A stretch of 64,000 nt of DNA from Microcoleus sp. bin48.metabat.b7b8b9.023. Its GTDB lineage: Bacteria > Cyanobacteriota > Cyanobacteriia > Cyanobacteriales > Microcoleaceae. A program made the translations under genes and the position numbers. Below are positions 18,090 to 27,101 of this stretch, piece by piece (position 1 is the first letter of the stretch; each line of letters begins with the position of its first letter). The DNA is taken from assembly GCF_013299185.1 (NCBI RefSeq), contig NZ_JAAFKG010000025.1:31882-95881 (forward strand), read 5' to 3'. The notes beneath the pieces were generated by a model. That model was given only the letters and a program-made list of their open reading frames with translations, searched no databases and had not been told where the DNA came from.

Positions 18090-19367
18090 ATGTCAAGCTA
18101 TCGGAAAAAGCGACCGATCGCTGTTGATTTATTTGCAGGTGCAGGCGGCATGACGCTGGGCTTTGAACAAGCAGGTTTTGATGTACTTGCTTCAGTCGAA
18201 ATTGACCCCATCCACTGCGCTACCCACGAGTTCAATTTCCCGATGTGTTCTGTATTGTGCAAAGATGTCTCAGAGCTGACTGGAGCAGAAATTCGGCAAA
18301 AATCTGCGATCGGGCGGCGCGAAATCGACGTAGTAATCAGCGGTTCGCCCTGTCAAGGATTCTCGCTGATGGGGAAGCGCGATGTCGGCGATCCGCGAAA
18401 TTCTCTAATTTTCCACTTTCAACGCTTGGTTTTGGAGCTCAAACCCAAGTTTTTTGTAATGGAAAATGTGCCGGGAATTGTAGCAGGCGAACACAAAGAA
18501 CTCCTGAATCTTTTAATTAGCTCTTTTCTGGAAGCAGGCTATCAAGTAGAAGAAAACTATCAAGTTCTCAACGCCGCTCACTACGGAGTGCCGCAAGCTC
18601 GCAAACGATTGTTTCTGATTGGTTGCAAAAAAGACTACGATCTGCCAAAATATCCTCAGCCAACTACTTTTTTGCCTAAAAAGAAACTTCCTCAACGCTA
18701 TAAAAAAGTTAATTTACCTGCGGTTCCGACAGTTTTGGATGCGATTGGAGATTTGCCGGAAGTAGAAAAGTATAGCGAGTTGCTACACCGAGATTGGGTA
18801 ATGGTGGAGTACGGAAAGTGCAGCAGCGATTACGCGAGTTTTTTGCGCGGATTCGATGATTTTGAGAATGATTATGCTTACGATCGCCAGTACGATCGAC
18901 AAATCCTCTCATGCAGTCGGCGCACCAAACATTCTCCCGAATGTATGGAAAGATTTGCAGCCGCAGCCTACGGCGAAAAAGAGCCGATCAGCCGTTTTTA
19001 CAAGCTTCACCCCGACGGAGTTTGCAACACTCTCAGGGCTGGAACCGACAGGGCGAGGGGCGCTTATACTTCGCCAAGGCCAATTCACCCGATCGCGCCT
19101 CGGTGCATTACAGTCAGAGAAGCAGCGCGATTGCATTCCTATCCTGACTGGTTTAGATTTCACGTCACAAAATGGCACGGTTTTCGCCAAGTCGGAAATT
19201 CTGTACCGCCACTATTGGCGAAAGCTGTAGCAGCGCAGATTATTAGCGCTTTGGGCGTAAAACCAATTAAGCCGAGTTTCAAGCTTTCAAGTGGAGAAGA
19301 TTCGTTACTTAAACTAAATTGGTCGGAAGCAGAACAATATTATCTCACAAGATCGGACGGCGGTTGA
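18090..19367 (+). CDS. C5-cytosine DNA methyltransferase
   Basis: The 425-residue protein carries the ordered C5-methyltransferase motifs: DLFAGAGGMTLGFEQAG (I), GSPCQGFSLMG with the catalytic Cys (IV), MENVPGI (VI), AHYGVPQARKRLFLIG (VIII) and RQVGNSVPPLLAKAVA (X). The variable target-recognition region lies between VIII and IX. The target sequence cannot be read from the protein. No restriction endonuclease gene is adjacent, so it may be a solitary enzyme or the remains of a restriction-modification pair. The last five residues (RSDGG) and the stop codon come from an inverted repeat beginning at 19349. It starts 23 bases after lpxB. Confidence 0.92.
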   Translation: MSSYRKKRPIAVDLFAGAGGMTLGFEQAGFDVLASVEIDPIHCATHEFNFPMCSVLCKDVSELTGAEIRQKSAIGRREIDVVISGSPCQGFSLMGKRDVGDPRNSLIFHFQRLVLELKPKFFVMENVPGIVAGEHKELLNLLISSFLEAGYQVEENYQVLNAAHYGVPQARKRLFLIGCKKDYDLPKYPQPTTFLPKKKLPQRYKKVNLPAVPTVLDAIGDLPEVEKYSELLHRDWVMVEYGKCSSDYASFLRGFDDFENDYAYDRQYDRQILSCSRRTKHSPECMERFAAAAYGEKEPISRFYKLHPDGVCNTLRAGTDRARGAYTSPRPIHPIAPRCITVREAARLHSYPDWFRFHVTKWHGFRQVGNSVPPLLAKAVAAQIISALGVKPIKPSFKLSSGEDSLLKLNWSEAEQYYLTRSDGG

Positions 19368-19494
19368 AACCGCGTCTATACAGGCAAAACCCGACGAGAG
19401 CGGGTTGAAAACCGGGCTAAATACGTTATTCTCTCTTAGTCCGCGGAGGCGGACTTTGTTTGTGTAGCTGCGGTTTCAACCGCCGTCCGATCTT
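19349..19494. repeat. 146-bp element with 25-bp perfect terminal inverted repeats
   Basis: The segment at 19349-19373 (core CGGACGGCGGTTGAAACCGC) is the exact reverse complement of 19470-19494. Between them lie a second inverted pair (AACCCG/CGGGTT) and TAGTCCGCGGAGGCGGACTT, a motif also found in part near 15750. The left terminus overlaps the methyltransferase 3' end. It resembles a small non-autonomous transposable element, though no transposase end is recognised. Confidence 0.8.
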
Positions 19495-19515
19495 ATCCCA
19501 AGCGTATTGAATGAA

Positions 19516-20862
19516 TTAAAAATCAACTTCCAATCTTCCTTTTAGTAAATAAGCAGCCATTTGGCCCTTACCTTTGACATTGATTAAACCGCGTTTTTCA
19601 AAATCATACTTGTCTTCTATAAGCAAATAAGTTGCGTCGGAAATCTGAATCCCGTCCGGGATACCGTGAGATTCCATGCGGGAAGCGGTATTTACCGTAT
19701 CGCCCCACAAATCGTAAATAAACTTTTTTGTCCCGATGATTCCAGCTACCACTGGGCCCGAATGAATGCCGATGCGGATGCTAATAGTGAGGCCGAACTC
19801 TTCTCTGTATTTAACTATGGCTTCTTGCATATCGATCGCCATTTCCGCGATCGCATCTCCGTGATCTGCTCTCGGATTTGGCAGCCCCGCCACTACCATA
19901 TAAGAGTCGCCAATTGTCTTAATTTTTTCTAAACCGTGTTTTTCGGCGAGATCGTCGAACTTGGAAAATATATCGTTGAGTAAATGTACTAATTTTTTGG
20001 GCGATATTGATGCCGACAACTGGGTGAAGCCAACAATATCCGCGAACATCACGCTAACTGCTGCGAATTCGTCGGCGATTACACCTTGTTCTTTTTTTAA
20101 TCTTTCGGCGATCGCCTCTGGCAATATATTTAACAGCAACTCCTGGGATTTTTTTTGTTCTATCTCTAATTTGACTAGATAATCCTGCATGGTTTGATAG
20201 GCAAGATTCCTTTCCAGCAGGTGCATATAAGCTTTGGAGTGATAGCGAATTCTAGCAATCAGTTCGACTGGATTGGGCAGTTTTACTAAATAATCGTTAG
20301 CACCCAAGGAAAATGCTTGCGCTTTTAGTTCCGCTTCTTCTTTACTGGAGAGAACAATCATCGGAATGTCTCGCGTCAGCGAATTCCCTCGAAAAAAGCG
20401 CAGCAACTGCAATCCATCTATTTCTGGCATTACTAAATCTTGGAGGATGACTGTTGGCTTCACCTCTAATGCTTTCTTAATTGCTTGAGCTGGATCGTTA
20501 CAGTAATAAAATTTAATGTCTTTTTCATTAGCAAGCATTCGGCGCACCGCTTCGCCGATCATTTCCTGATCGTCAATCAGTAAAACTGTAACAGTGTATT
20601 CGGTCAAGCTAGATATTTTTTGGGTTTCTGAATTTAAGGGTAAATTTAAGTCGATCGAGTGATGGCTTTTCTCCAATTTGAGGTTACTGAGAATAGCGCT
20701 ATCTCTGGCGATAACTGGGTTTTTTCCATTGTTGCCCCGATCGTCAAATTTCAACTTTACCACGTTGCCGTTGAATATTTGACTTTCTCGTTGATTTAGT
20801 GTACAACTGCGATCGAATTCAATAGCCTGAGAGTGAGTTAATTTCATAACTAGATCGGGCAA
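19516..20862 (-). CDS. WspR-like receiver fused to a class III adenylyl/guanylyl cyclase
   Basis: The 448-residue protein has about 90 poorly conserved N-terminal residues, a receiver (92-210; acidic pocket LLIDDQEMIG, phospho-Asp D142 in LQDLVMP, LSSKEE, ANDYLVKLP), a helical linker (210-260) and a class III cyclase domain (265-440). Cyclase residues visible are metal Asp D275 (FADIVGF) and D319 (GDSYM), base-recognition Lys K315 and Asp D384 (YDLWGD), and transition-state N391/R395 (VNTASR). K plus D at the purine-contact sites predicts adenylyl rather than guanylyl cyclase activity. The receiver strongly resembles that of the diguanylate cyclase WspR. The gene ends the chemosensory cluster. 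The ATG at 20862 is used; the ATG at 20847 is possible. Confidence 0.9.
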   Translation of the reverse strand: MPDLVMKLTHSQAIEFDRSCTLNQRESQIFNGNVVKLKFDDRGNNGKNPVIARDSAILSNLKLEKSHHSIDLNLPLNSETQKISSLTEYTVTVLLIDDQEMIGEAVRRMLANEKDIKFYYCNDPAQAIKKALEVKPTVILQDLVMPEIDGLQLLRFFRGNSLTRDIPMIVLSSKEEAELKAQAFSLGANDYLVKLPNPVELIARIRYHSKAYMHLLERNLAYQTMQDYLVKLEIEQKKSQELLLNILPEAIAERLKKEQGVIADEFAAVSVMFADIVGFTQLSASISPKKLVHLLNDIFSKFDDLAEKHGLEKIKTIGDSYMVVAGLPNPRADHGDAIAEMAIDMQEAIVKYREEFGLTISIRIGIHSGPVVAGIIGTKKFIYDLWGDTVNTASRMESHGIPDGIQISDATYLLIEDKYDFEKRGLINVKGKGQMAAYLLKGRLEVDF

Positions 20863-21258
20863 CGGCCATTGTCTGGAGAGGATCGAAACTTTTACTTAAA
20901 TATTTTCTAAGTGTCAATAGCGACCCGGTATTATTTAAGTACGCTTACCAGGTGATAATACCAGGTTGGTAAAGTCTTATCCGCTGATTTTTGTAAAATC
21001 TTTACACAGCCTAGCACGCTTGACATTGATTGCAAGGGCGACGATCGCTAATTGTTGGGACACCCTGCTGCTGCTTGCTAGCAGGTGTCCGGTAACCTCA
21101 GCATTCCGTGAAATTACAGACTGCTGCAAGATATACGCGCGATCGCGATCCCAAAACATCACCCCAATAGATTGATTATGATCGCTGAGAGTCTGGCACG
21201 ACCTCGGCCATTGTGCTCAACAACTTAAGCCTTATGGCCCAAACATCTCTAGTATTTT
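20863..21258. other. Intergenic region between cheB and the cyclase gene
   Basis: No gene is supported. One imperfect hairpin (GGACACCCTGCT at about 21058, AGCAGGTGTCC ending about 21090) lies in the middle and could end cheB transcription or attenuate read-through into the cyclase gene; it has no T-run. Nothing else is recognised. Confidence 0.5.
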
Positions 21259-22278
21259 CTACACGAGATATTTCATGCAGGCTGGGGCGATCGCCTCGAT
21301 CGGCAAAACCTGCACAGCCGCATTCAAATCAGCAGCAGCTTTCGGCATCCCGTAAACTACTGATGTAGCGCGGTCTTGGGCGATCGTGTGCCAGCCTGCC
21401 GATCGCAAAACTTTGAGCCCTTTAGCGCCGTCTTTGCCCATACCCGTTAACAGCACTGCCACCCCTTTGCCCGGCCAGTATTGAGCGACACTCTCAAAAA
21501 AAGTGTCCACTGAAGGGCGGTAAGGATATTCTAAAGGTTCTTTCGTATACTTAAGTGTTAAATTCGATTGTAATACTAAGTGGTCGTTAGTCGCGGCAAT
21601 TATCACCTTACCGACTTCCAAAGGTCGATCGGCAACTGCGACACTCACCGACAACTTACTTTTTTGACTCAGCCAATCTGCCAAACCAGGAGCAAACTCA
21701 GCATCTACGTGTTGGACGATCGCCACAGCCGCCGATAAATTGGCAGGTAAAGCCGATAGCAGAGTTGCCAAAGCTTGGGGCCCGCCAGTCGAAGAGCCGA
21801 TCGCCAGCAGCGGCGGAGTCAAGCATTTGGGAGTTGCGCTGTGAAATAAAGAAGTCGAGTTACTTTTGCCAATCAATCTAGCAACTTTAGAAATAGTTTT
21901 TAACAACTCCATACCGCCGCTTGGGGAATTGCCCATCAACCCCAAAATTGGCGTATTAATAGCATCCAGAGCTCCATATCCCATAGCTTCAAAAACCCTG
22001 CCCGCATTACCTGTCACCGAAGATGTCACTAGCAGAATCGCGCAGGGAGATTGCTTCATGATCAGGCGCGTCGCCTCAACACCATCCATCACCGGCATGA
22101 TCAAATCCATCAATATCACATCCGGTGTATTGCGGGCGCACTTTTCCACAGCTTCGGCCCCATCCGCCGCTATCCAAATAATTTCATACTCCGGTACCGT
22201 CACCAAAACTCGGCGCAAAGCTTCAGCAGCAATCAACGTGTCGTTGACGATCGCTATTTTCATGTTGAAATTGCTCAT
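21259..22278 (-). CDS. cheB: Chemotaxis protein-glutamate methylesterase CheB (WspF-like)
   Basis: CheB removes methyl groups from chemoreceptors and is activated by phosphorylation of its receiver. The 339-residue protein has a receiver (about 7-125, phospho-Asp in [11 protein letters not shown]) and a methylesterase domain with the triad Ser in [10 protein letters not shown], His in IVQHVD and Asp in [10 protein letters not shown]. The likely start is ATG 22278 ([11 protein letters not shown]) or the internal ATG 22263. It lies downstream of cheA on the same strand, separated by 466 bases of repeats. In Wsp-type systems this protein resets the receptor and so limits the output cyclase. Confidence 0.95.
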   Translation of the reverse strand: MSNFNMKIAIVNDTLIAAEALRRVLVTVPEYEIIWIAADGAEAVEKCARNTPDVILMDLIMPVMDGVEATRLIMKQSPCAILLVTSSVTGNAGRVFEAMGYGALDAINTPILGLMGNSPSGGMELLKTISKVARLIGKSNSTSLFHSATPKCLTPPLLAIGSSTGGPQALATLLSALPANLSAAVAIVQHVDAEFAPGLADWLSQKSKLSVSVAVADRPLEVGKVIIAATNDHLVLQSNLTLKYTKEPLEYPYRPSVDTFFESVAQYWPGKGVAVLLTGMGKDGAKGLKVLRSAGWHTIAQDRATSVVYGMPKAAADLNAAVQVLPIEAIAPACMKYLV

Positions 22279-22744
22279 AGTTAATTAATTTTAGGTTGCG
22301 GGTAGTTGCCGGAGCCTACCGATTCATTTTTTTTGCCGAATTTTCTTTAAAATAAAACTTGTACTGTGCCGTCGATTTTAGATGTTAGATTTTAGATTTA
22401 TTTCACAGATGAATCTGGGAGATTGAACTGCGATCTAAAATTTGCAGTGCTCTACGACGATTGTCGGGGGCTTGTATAAGTTTTTGGGCATTTGAACGGC
22501 AATATAGTTGCTCCAGTGCCGACCGCATTGCACCGGCTGACGCACCCTAACTATTTATACCACATTGGGGTTTAATTTTTAATTCTTATTTTTTTACCAT
22601 AAAGAATTGGTTGAAAGCCTCTCCCCGATCGGGAGAAATTAAAATCAGACTATTGATTACCCCAATCCTCTTCCTTCTACGTAGAGGTCGCTCTCAAACT
22701 GTCAACTGTCAACTGTCAACTGTCAACTGTTGAAGCTATTTTTT
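22279..22744. repeat. Repeat-rich gap between cheA and cheB
   Basis: 22609-22731 is an inverted copy of the composite repeat seen at 9653-9780: a TCTCCCGATCGGGAGA palindrome, the ATTTTAATTTCTCCCG segment, a spacer, then four GACAGTT heptamers. 22392-22425 (ATTTCACAGATGAATCTGGG) resembles 10848-10875, and GACGCACCCTAA at 22541 is a half-site of the element at 5288. No gene is seen. Confidence 0.8.
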
Positions 22745-25700
22745 CTAAGCCTCACCGATTAAATCAACCACCGCATTTAACAGCGTATCGTCGTGAAAAC
22801 TGCTTTTAGTTAAATAATAATCCGCTCCCACTTCCAATCCTCTGATTCTATCTTGCTCGCGGTCTTTGTAAGAAACAATAATTACCGGAATCGACTTTAG
22901 CGCCGAATGATTTTTAATTTGACTTACCAGCTCGATCCCCGTCATGCGCGGCATATCAACATCGCTAATTACCAAATCAAACTGCCCGGTACGCAGAGCA
23001 TTCCAACCATCCATACCATTAACAGCTATTTCAACCTCATATCCTTGATTTTCTAAAAGTTTGCGCTCTACTTCTCGAACAGTAATTGAATCATCTACTA
23101 CCAAAACGCGCTTGCGAGTTGTTGATTCAGCAGTTTGTTCGGTTTTACTAACTTTCTGTAACAGACTTTCAGCCAGCAGTTTATCAGTCGATCGCACCAA
23201 ATCTTCAACATCGATAATCAGCACCGGCGCACCGTCTTCCATAAAAGCAGCCGCGCTGATATCCGCTACCTTACCCAAACGCGGATCTAAAGGCCTGACA
23301 ACTAAATCGCGTTCGCCCAGAAACTTATCCACAGCTAAACCATAACTGCTAGAGCGATCGCTCACAATGATCACCGGCAACAAATCCAACTTCTCAGGTG
23401 GCGCAGGTAACTCCAACACCTGATAAGCTGTCACCAAACCAATGTTTTGGTTGTCAAGAGTAAAATACTGTCGGTTTTCGGCGATCGCAATATCAGCAGA
23501 CTCAACCATCACAATGCGATCGATCCGAGTCAGCGGAAAAGCATAAGGTTCCCCCGAAATTTCCACCAACAGCGTCCGAATTACCGACAGAGTTAGCGGC
23601 AACTGCAAATGAAAACTCATACCTTTTTCCGGCACAGATGTCGCCCGGAGAATGCCACCAACCTCCTGCACCATACTTTGCACAATATCCAAACCAACAC
23701 CGCGGCCCGAAATTTCCGTCACTTGACTAGCAGTAGAAAAACCAGGCAAAAACAGAAAATCCATCAATTCTGGTTCAGTCAATTTCGCAGCCATTTCCGC
23801 ACTTACCATACCTTTCGTGACAATTTTTTGGCGGAGTTTTTCCGGTTCTATTCCTTTTCCATCATCCGAAACGGTAATTGATAGCATCCCGCCCCGATGT
23901 GCAGCTTCCAGTCGGATCGTACCTTCCGCCGATTTTCCCGCAGCCAAACGTGCGTCTGGGAGTTCAATACCGTGGTCAAGAGCGTTGCGTAAAATGTGCG
24001 TTAGCGGTGCTTCTAATTTTTCTAAAATATCTCTATCTACCTGAGTAGATTTGCCAACAACTTCAAATTTTACTTGCTTGCCCAACTGTCTCGCCAAATC
24101 TCTCAGCATTCGCCCAAAAGCTGAAACGCCGTCAGCAAACGGTCGCATATTGCTGGCAATAACTTCTCGGTACAAGCGATCGGACAAGTTGGCAGAACGG
24201 CGGGCAAACAGTTCTAGTTCGTTAAGGCGATCGGACAAAATATGGCGGCAATCATTAGCTTTTTTGCGAGCACTGCTGAGATAATCTTCCGAGCGCTGAT
24301 CCAGAACAGAATCGCTTAAAGATTCCTGCAATTTCTCCAACAAATTATAAAGTTGTCCTTGGTTTTTTCTAAGTTTTAATAATGAATCAGCAAACGGTTG
24401 CAGCCATTTTGCTTCGACTAAAGATTCGCCCGCCAAACCCATAATCCGGTTTAAATTTTCCGCATTTACTCGCACTACGCGATCGGCGGTTTTAGGCTTT
24501 TGAGCGTTTTCCCTGAGATTTGAAGGTGCAGGTTTGGCGCTAACAATTTTAGTCGGTCGTTGCTCTACAGCTACTGCTGTAGAATTGGCAGCGGGGGAAA
24601 TTCGATCGCTATTTTTTGTGCGTTGGGAAGCATTATCTTGAGGTTTTGGTTGTGGTGTCGGGGTTGTTTGGATACTCGTTACTTCGGCAGATTTTTGTGA
24701 AACAACTGCCGCAGTTGTTGCCGATTGTTTAGTTGTTAATAATTCAAAAATCTTACTTATATCTGCGACAATATTATCTATTCCTGCCTCTTGTTCTGCC
24801 AGCCAAGATTCGATTTCCAGTGCCGGAATTTCCTGCATATTTACCAGAATATTTACTCCAGCGAGCAGGGTGTCAATTTGACTGGGATTTAAGCTAGATT
24901 TGTGCTTCTGAAGTGCCACAAATGTATCTTCTATCGCCTTCGCAAGTTTAACAACTTCATGGAACTGAACTATTCTGCCAGCACCTTTTATTAAATGAGC
25001 GGATTTAACAAGGGAGTCTAAGTCTAAATATTCATTGGGGTCATTTTTGAGCGAGAGTAAAGTTTGGTTTAATAGTATTGATTGTGCTTCTACTTCTGTG
25101 GCAAATAAAGCTAACATCGATAAATCAGTTTTAAGCAGCCGAGTTTCTGGACTTTCAACCTGTGGCAAATCGGGCAATATTTCATGAGGAATATCAGAAT
25201 TGAATTGTACGTGATCTGTTATTTCTGCGGTAAAATCAACAGGTAATTGCGGCTCCCATTCCGGCAGAATTTCTGTTTCAACAATGGTCTCTTGTTCTAT
25301 TGTTTCTGCTTCATCTGGGCTGCCCAAATCTAATTGTTCGTTATTGATAATTGCTAAGATGGCAGTTTCTAAGGTTTCAATTTGCGATCGATTAACCGGG
25401 AACCAATTTTCGATCTCGGTTTCCGGAATCTGGCTGATTTGGGCCAAAAGGTCGATCGCCCGCAGCATCACATCAATCTTATCAGGTGAGTCTAGGGCGA
25501 TCGAGCCAGCCTGCGCCGCCACAAAGCAATCCTCCATCATGTGAGCGATTCGCACCGCAGCATCTAGTCCCACAATCCGCGCCGCGCCCTTGAGCGAGTG
25601 GGCCGCCCGCATCAAAGATTCCAGTTCAGCAGGAGAATTCGGGTTATTTTCCAATACCAAAATGTTCTCATTTAATACTGCTACTTGAGTGTCCGCCTCC

Positions 25701-25750
25701 ATGCGAAATAAATCCATCATGGAGAAATTGCTCATATCTTGGTTTGCCAT
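22745..25750 (-). CDS. cheA: Hybrid chemotaxis kinase CheA with two HPt domains and a C-terminal receiver (WspE-like)
   Basis: This 1001-residue kinase passes phosphate from the receptor/CheW array to CheB and to the output regulator. Two HPt domains carry H51 (RAAHSLKGAAR) and H252 (KSAHLIKGAGR). A Thr/Pro-rich linker follows, then the dimerisation helices (about 430-560), the ATPase domain (HILRNALDHGIELPDAR, SDDGKGIEPEKL, GRGVGLDIV), a CheW-like regulatory domain (PLTLSVIRTLLVEISGEPYA is its start) and a receiver with LVISDVDMPRMTG. The CheA-receiver fusion is the architecture of WspE and FrzE-type kinases. The second HPt is extra compared with the textbook WspE layout. The start ATG at 25750 fits the conserved N-terminus. 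Confidence 0.95.
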   Translation of the reverse strand: MANQDMSNFSMMDLFRMEADTQVAVLNENILVLENNPNSPAELESLMRAAHSLKGAARIVGLDAAVRIAHMMEDCFVAAQAGSIALDSPDKIDVMLRAIDLLAQISQIPETEIENWFPVNRSQIETLETAILAIINNEQLDLGSPDEAETIEQETIVETEILPEWEPQLPVDFTAEITDHVQFNSDIPHEILPDLPQVESPETRLLKTDLSMLALFATEVEAQSILLNQTLLSLKNDPNEYLDLDSLVKSAHLIKGAGRIVQFHEVVKLAKAIEDTFVALQKHKSSLNPSQIDTLLAGVNILVNMQEIPALEIESWLAEQEAGIDNIVADISKIFELLTTKQSATTAAVVSQKSAEVTSIQTTPTPQPKPQDNASQRTKNSDRISPAANSTAVAVEQRPTKIVSAKPAPSNLRENAQKPKTADRVVRVNAENLNRIMGLAGESLVEAKWLQPFADSLLKLRKNQGQLYNLLEKLQESLSDSVLDQRSEDYLSSARKKANDCRHILSDRLNELELFARRSANLSDRLYREVIASNMRPFADGVSAFGRMLRDLARQLGKQVKFEVVGKSTQVDRDILEKLEAPLTHILRNALDHGIELPDARLAAGKSAEGTIRLEAAHRGGMLSITVSDDGKGIEPEKLRQKIVTKGMVSAEMAAKLTEPELMDFLFLPGFSTASQVTEISGRGVGLDIVQSMVQEVGGILRATSVPEKGMSFHLQLPLTLSVIRTLLVEISGEPYAFPLTRIDRIVMVESADIAIAENRQYFTLDNQNIGLVTAYQVLELPAPPEKLDLLPVIIVSDRSSSYGLAVDKFLGERDLVVRPLDPRLGKVADISAAAFMEDGAPVLIIDVEDLVRSTDKLLAESLLQKVSKTEQTAESTTRKRVLVVDDSITVREVERKLLENQGYEVEIAVNGMDGWNALRTGQFDLVISDVDMPRMTGIELVSQIKNHSALKSIPVIIVSYKDREQDRIRGLEVGADYYLTKSSFHDDTLLNAVVDLIGEA

Positions 25751-25819
25751 TTTTTATTAATCCTTAATAAGTGATATGAATTCCGGTTGCACCGTCAGGT
25801 GATTGTTAACTGTTGACTG

Positions 25820-26045
25820 TTAACTGTTGACTGTTGACTGTTGACTGTTGACTGTGGGACTCTTAATCGGAAAAATGATGGTGATTGGCTCTTCACTGTT
25901 GACTCGATTTATAATTTTGATGCTACCAGATTTGATATAAGACGGAAGTTCGGCAACAGATTGTGTAAATGATTTAACGGATGAATGTTGAAGGAAGATA
26001 GAAACAAGCTTTTCTGCTCGTTCTCCAAGCTGATAAACGCAGATA
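25820..26045 (-). pseudogene. Truncated unknown gene ending in heptamer repeat
   Basis: Between the second cheW and cheA the minus strand reads about 65 residues of ordinary coding character (LGERAEKLVSIFLQHSS, SVAELPSYIKSG, EEPITIIFPIKSP) without a start codon. Upstream the frame meets a stop inside the common intergenic word GATAAACGCAGATAAACG. Downstream it runs into the GACAGTT heptamer array, which encodes TVNSQQSTVNS and the stop at 25822-25820. Both ends thus appear replaced by repeats. The family is not recognised. Confidence 0.45.
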
Positions 26046-26095
26046 AACGATAATTAATCTTTTTTATACTGCAAGCAGTTATTTTTTTTTACAAT

Positions 26096-26170
26096 GCCCA
26101 ATGCCCAATCCCTCCGCTACGCTCCGCCCAATCCCTCCGCTACGCTCCGCCCTGTTTGGCCAATGCCCAA
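26096..26170. repeat. GCCCAAT heptamers with CCCTCCGCTACGCTCCG units
   Basis: Two copies of CCCTCCGCTACGCTCCGCCC stand in tandem between GCCCAAT heptamers. The same words occur in the gap before bamA (11090-11150). The array ends just before the stop codon of the WspD-like cheW gene. Confidence 0.75.
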
Positions 26171-26174
26171 TTTA

Positions 26175-26843
26175 TCAGATAATCTTCTTATTCAACGTAT
26201 AAAACAGCAAATCATCATCCAGATAACAAACACTTTGCCCCTGCCAACTGATAATCCCTTTAGTATAAGTTTCTGGCACTTTAGAAACAGTAGATGGAAC
26301 ATTTCTGATTTGTTCCGGGAGAATGCGGTGAATGCCGTAAATTTCATCCACCCCAAACACCCAGCGGCTGCCTTCTCTCTCAATAACTACCATCCTTTCG
26401 TAAACAACAGGACTAATATTTTGTCGGCTAGCATCTGCTGCTTCCAATCCCAAAAGTGCTTTTAGCGAAATGCACAACTGGATTTCGCCGCGAATATTCA
26501 CCAAGCCAATAAGTATATTATTGCTGCGGTGTGGCAAAGTGTGGATAACAGAGATCTGCGTCACTTCCTTAAACAGCGCCGCCGGTAAAGCCAACCATTC
26601 GCCGTTAAGCCTAAAAATACCTACAGATATAGTACCCGCAGCCGTGACGGCGTTAGTTACTCCTTGACTCGATCGCAATAAATTAGTCCACTCTTCCAGA
26701 TATCCAGTCGGTAATTGCTGTTCCAGCAAACTCCGGCCCGCGTCGGAATAGACGGGACAGTTGCGGCAGTGAATAAATGTTTTTAATTGAGGACAAGTCC
26801 GATCGCCCCCAACTCCGATCCGATTCCAGCAATCATCAGTCAT
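26175..26843 (-). CDS. CheW-domain coupling protein with Cys-rich N-terminus (WspD-like)
   Basis: The 222-residue protein starts with a conserved Cys segment (CWNRIGVGGDRTCPQL, then HCRNCPVY) and a helix, followed by a CheW domain (about 75-215; EWLALPAALFKEV, GLVNIRGEIQLCISL, GVDEIYGIHRI). From family knowledge this Cys signature marks the WspD group of coupling proteins, which bridge receptors and the CheA-type kinase. The four Cys could bind metal or sense redox state; that is inference. The gene lies between the receptor genes and cheA. Confidence 0.88.
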   Translation of the reverse strand: MTDDCWNRIGVGGDRTCPQLKTFIHCRNCPVYSDAGRSLLEQQLPTGYLEEWTNLLRSSQGVTNAVTAAGTISVGIFRLNGEWLALPAALFKEVTQISVIHTLPHRSNNILIGLVNIRGEIQLCISLKALLGLEAADASRQNISPVVYERMVVIEREGSRWVFGVDEIYGIHRILPEQIRNVPSTVSKVPETYTKGIISWQGQSVCYLDDDLLFYTLNKKII

Positions 26844-26845
26844 TC

Positions 26846-26886
26846 GATTTTAGATTTTAGATTTTAGATTTTAGATTTTAGATTTT
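26846..26886. repeat. GATTTTA heptamer array
   Basis: Five to six tandem GATTTTA units lie three bases upstream of the WspD-like gene's start codon (minus strand), so they form its 5' leader. Beyond them 26890-27000 holds GTAGGGTG/CACCCTAC half-sites of the element seen at 5288. Confidence 0.8.
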
Positions 26887-27101
26887 AGTTTGTAGGGTGT
26901 GCACCACGCACCAGTTGATTTAACTAACCGTAGGGTGGCCAGCGGGGGGAAATGCTTAGTTTTGCGATCGCATTCAGGCTTCGACCGCACCCTACAATAA
27001 CTATTGTACAAAAAAATAGATTTTAGACTGAGCCTTGCTACACCTGTTATTCTTCTAAAAAACCGACTCGGGCCGCCGACTCCCTCTTTACTTTAAAAAG
27101 G

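Noticed and set aside
19516..20862. Diguanylate cyclase (true WspR)
   Set aside because: There is no GGDEF/GGEEF motif. The C-terminal domain has the FADIVGF and WGDTVNTASR motifs of class III nucleotide cyclases.
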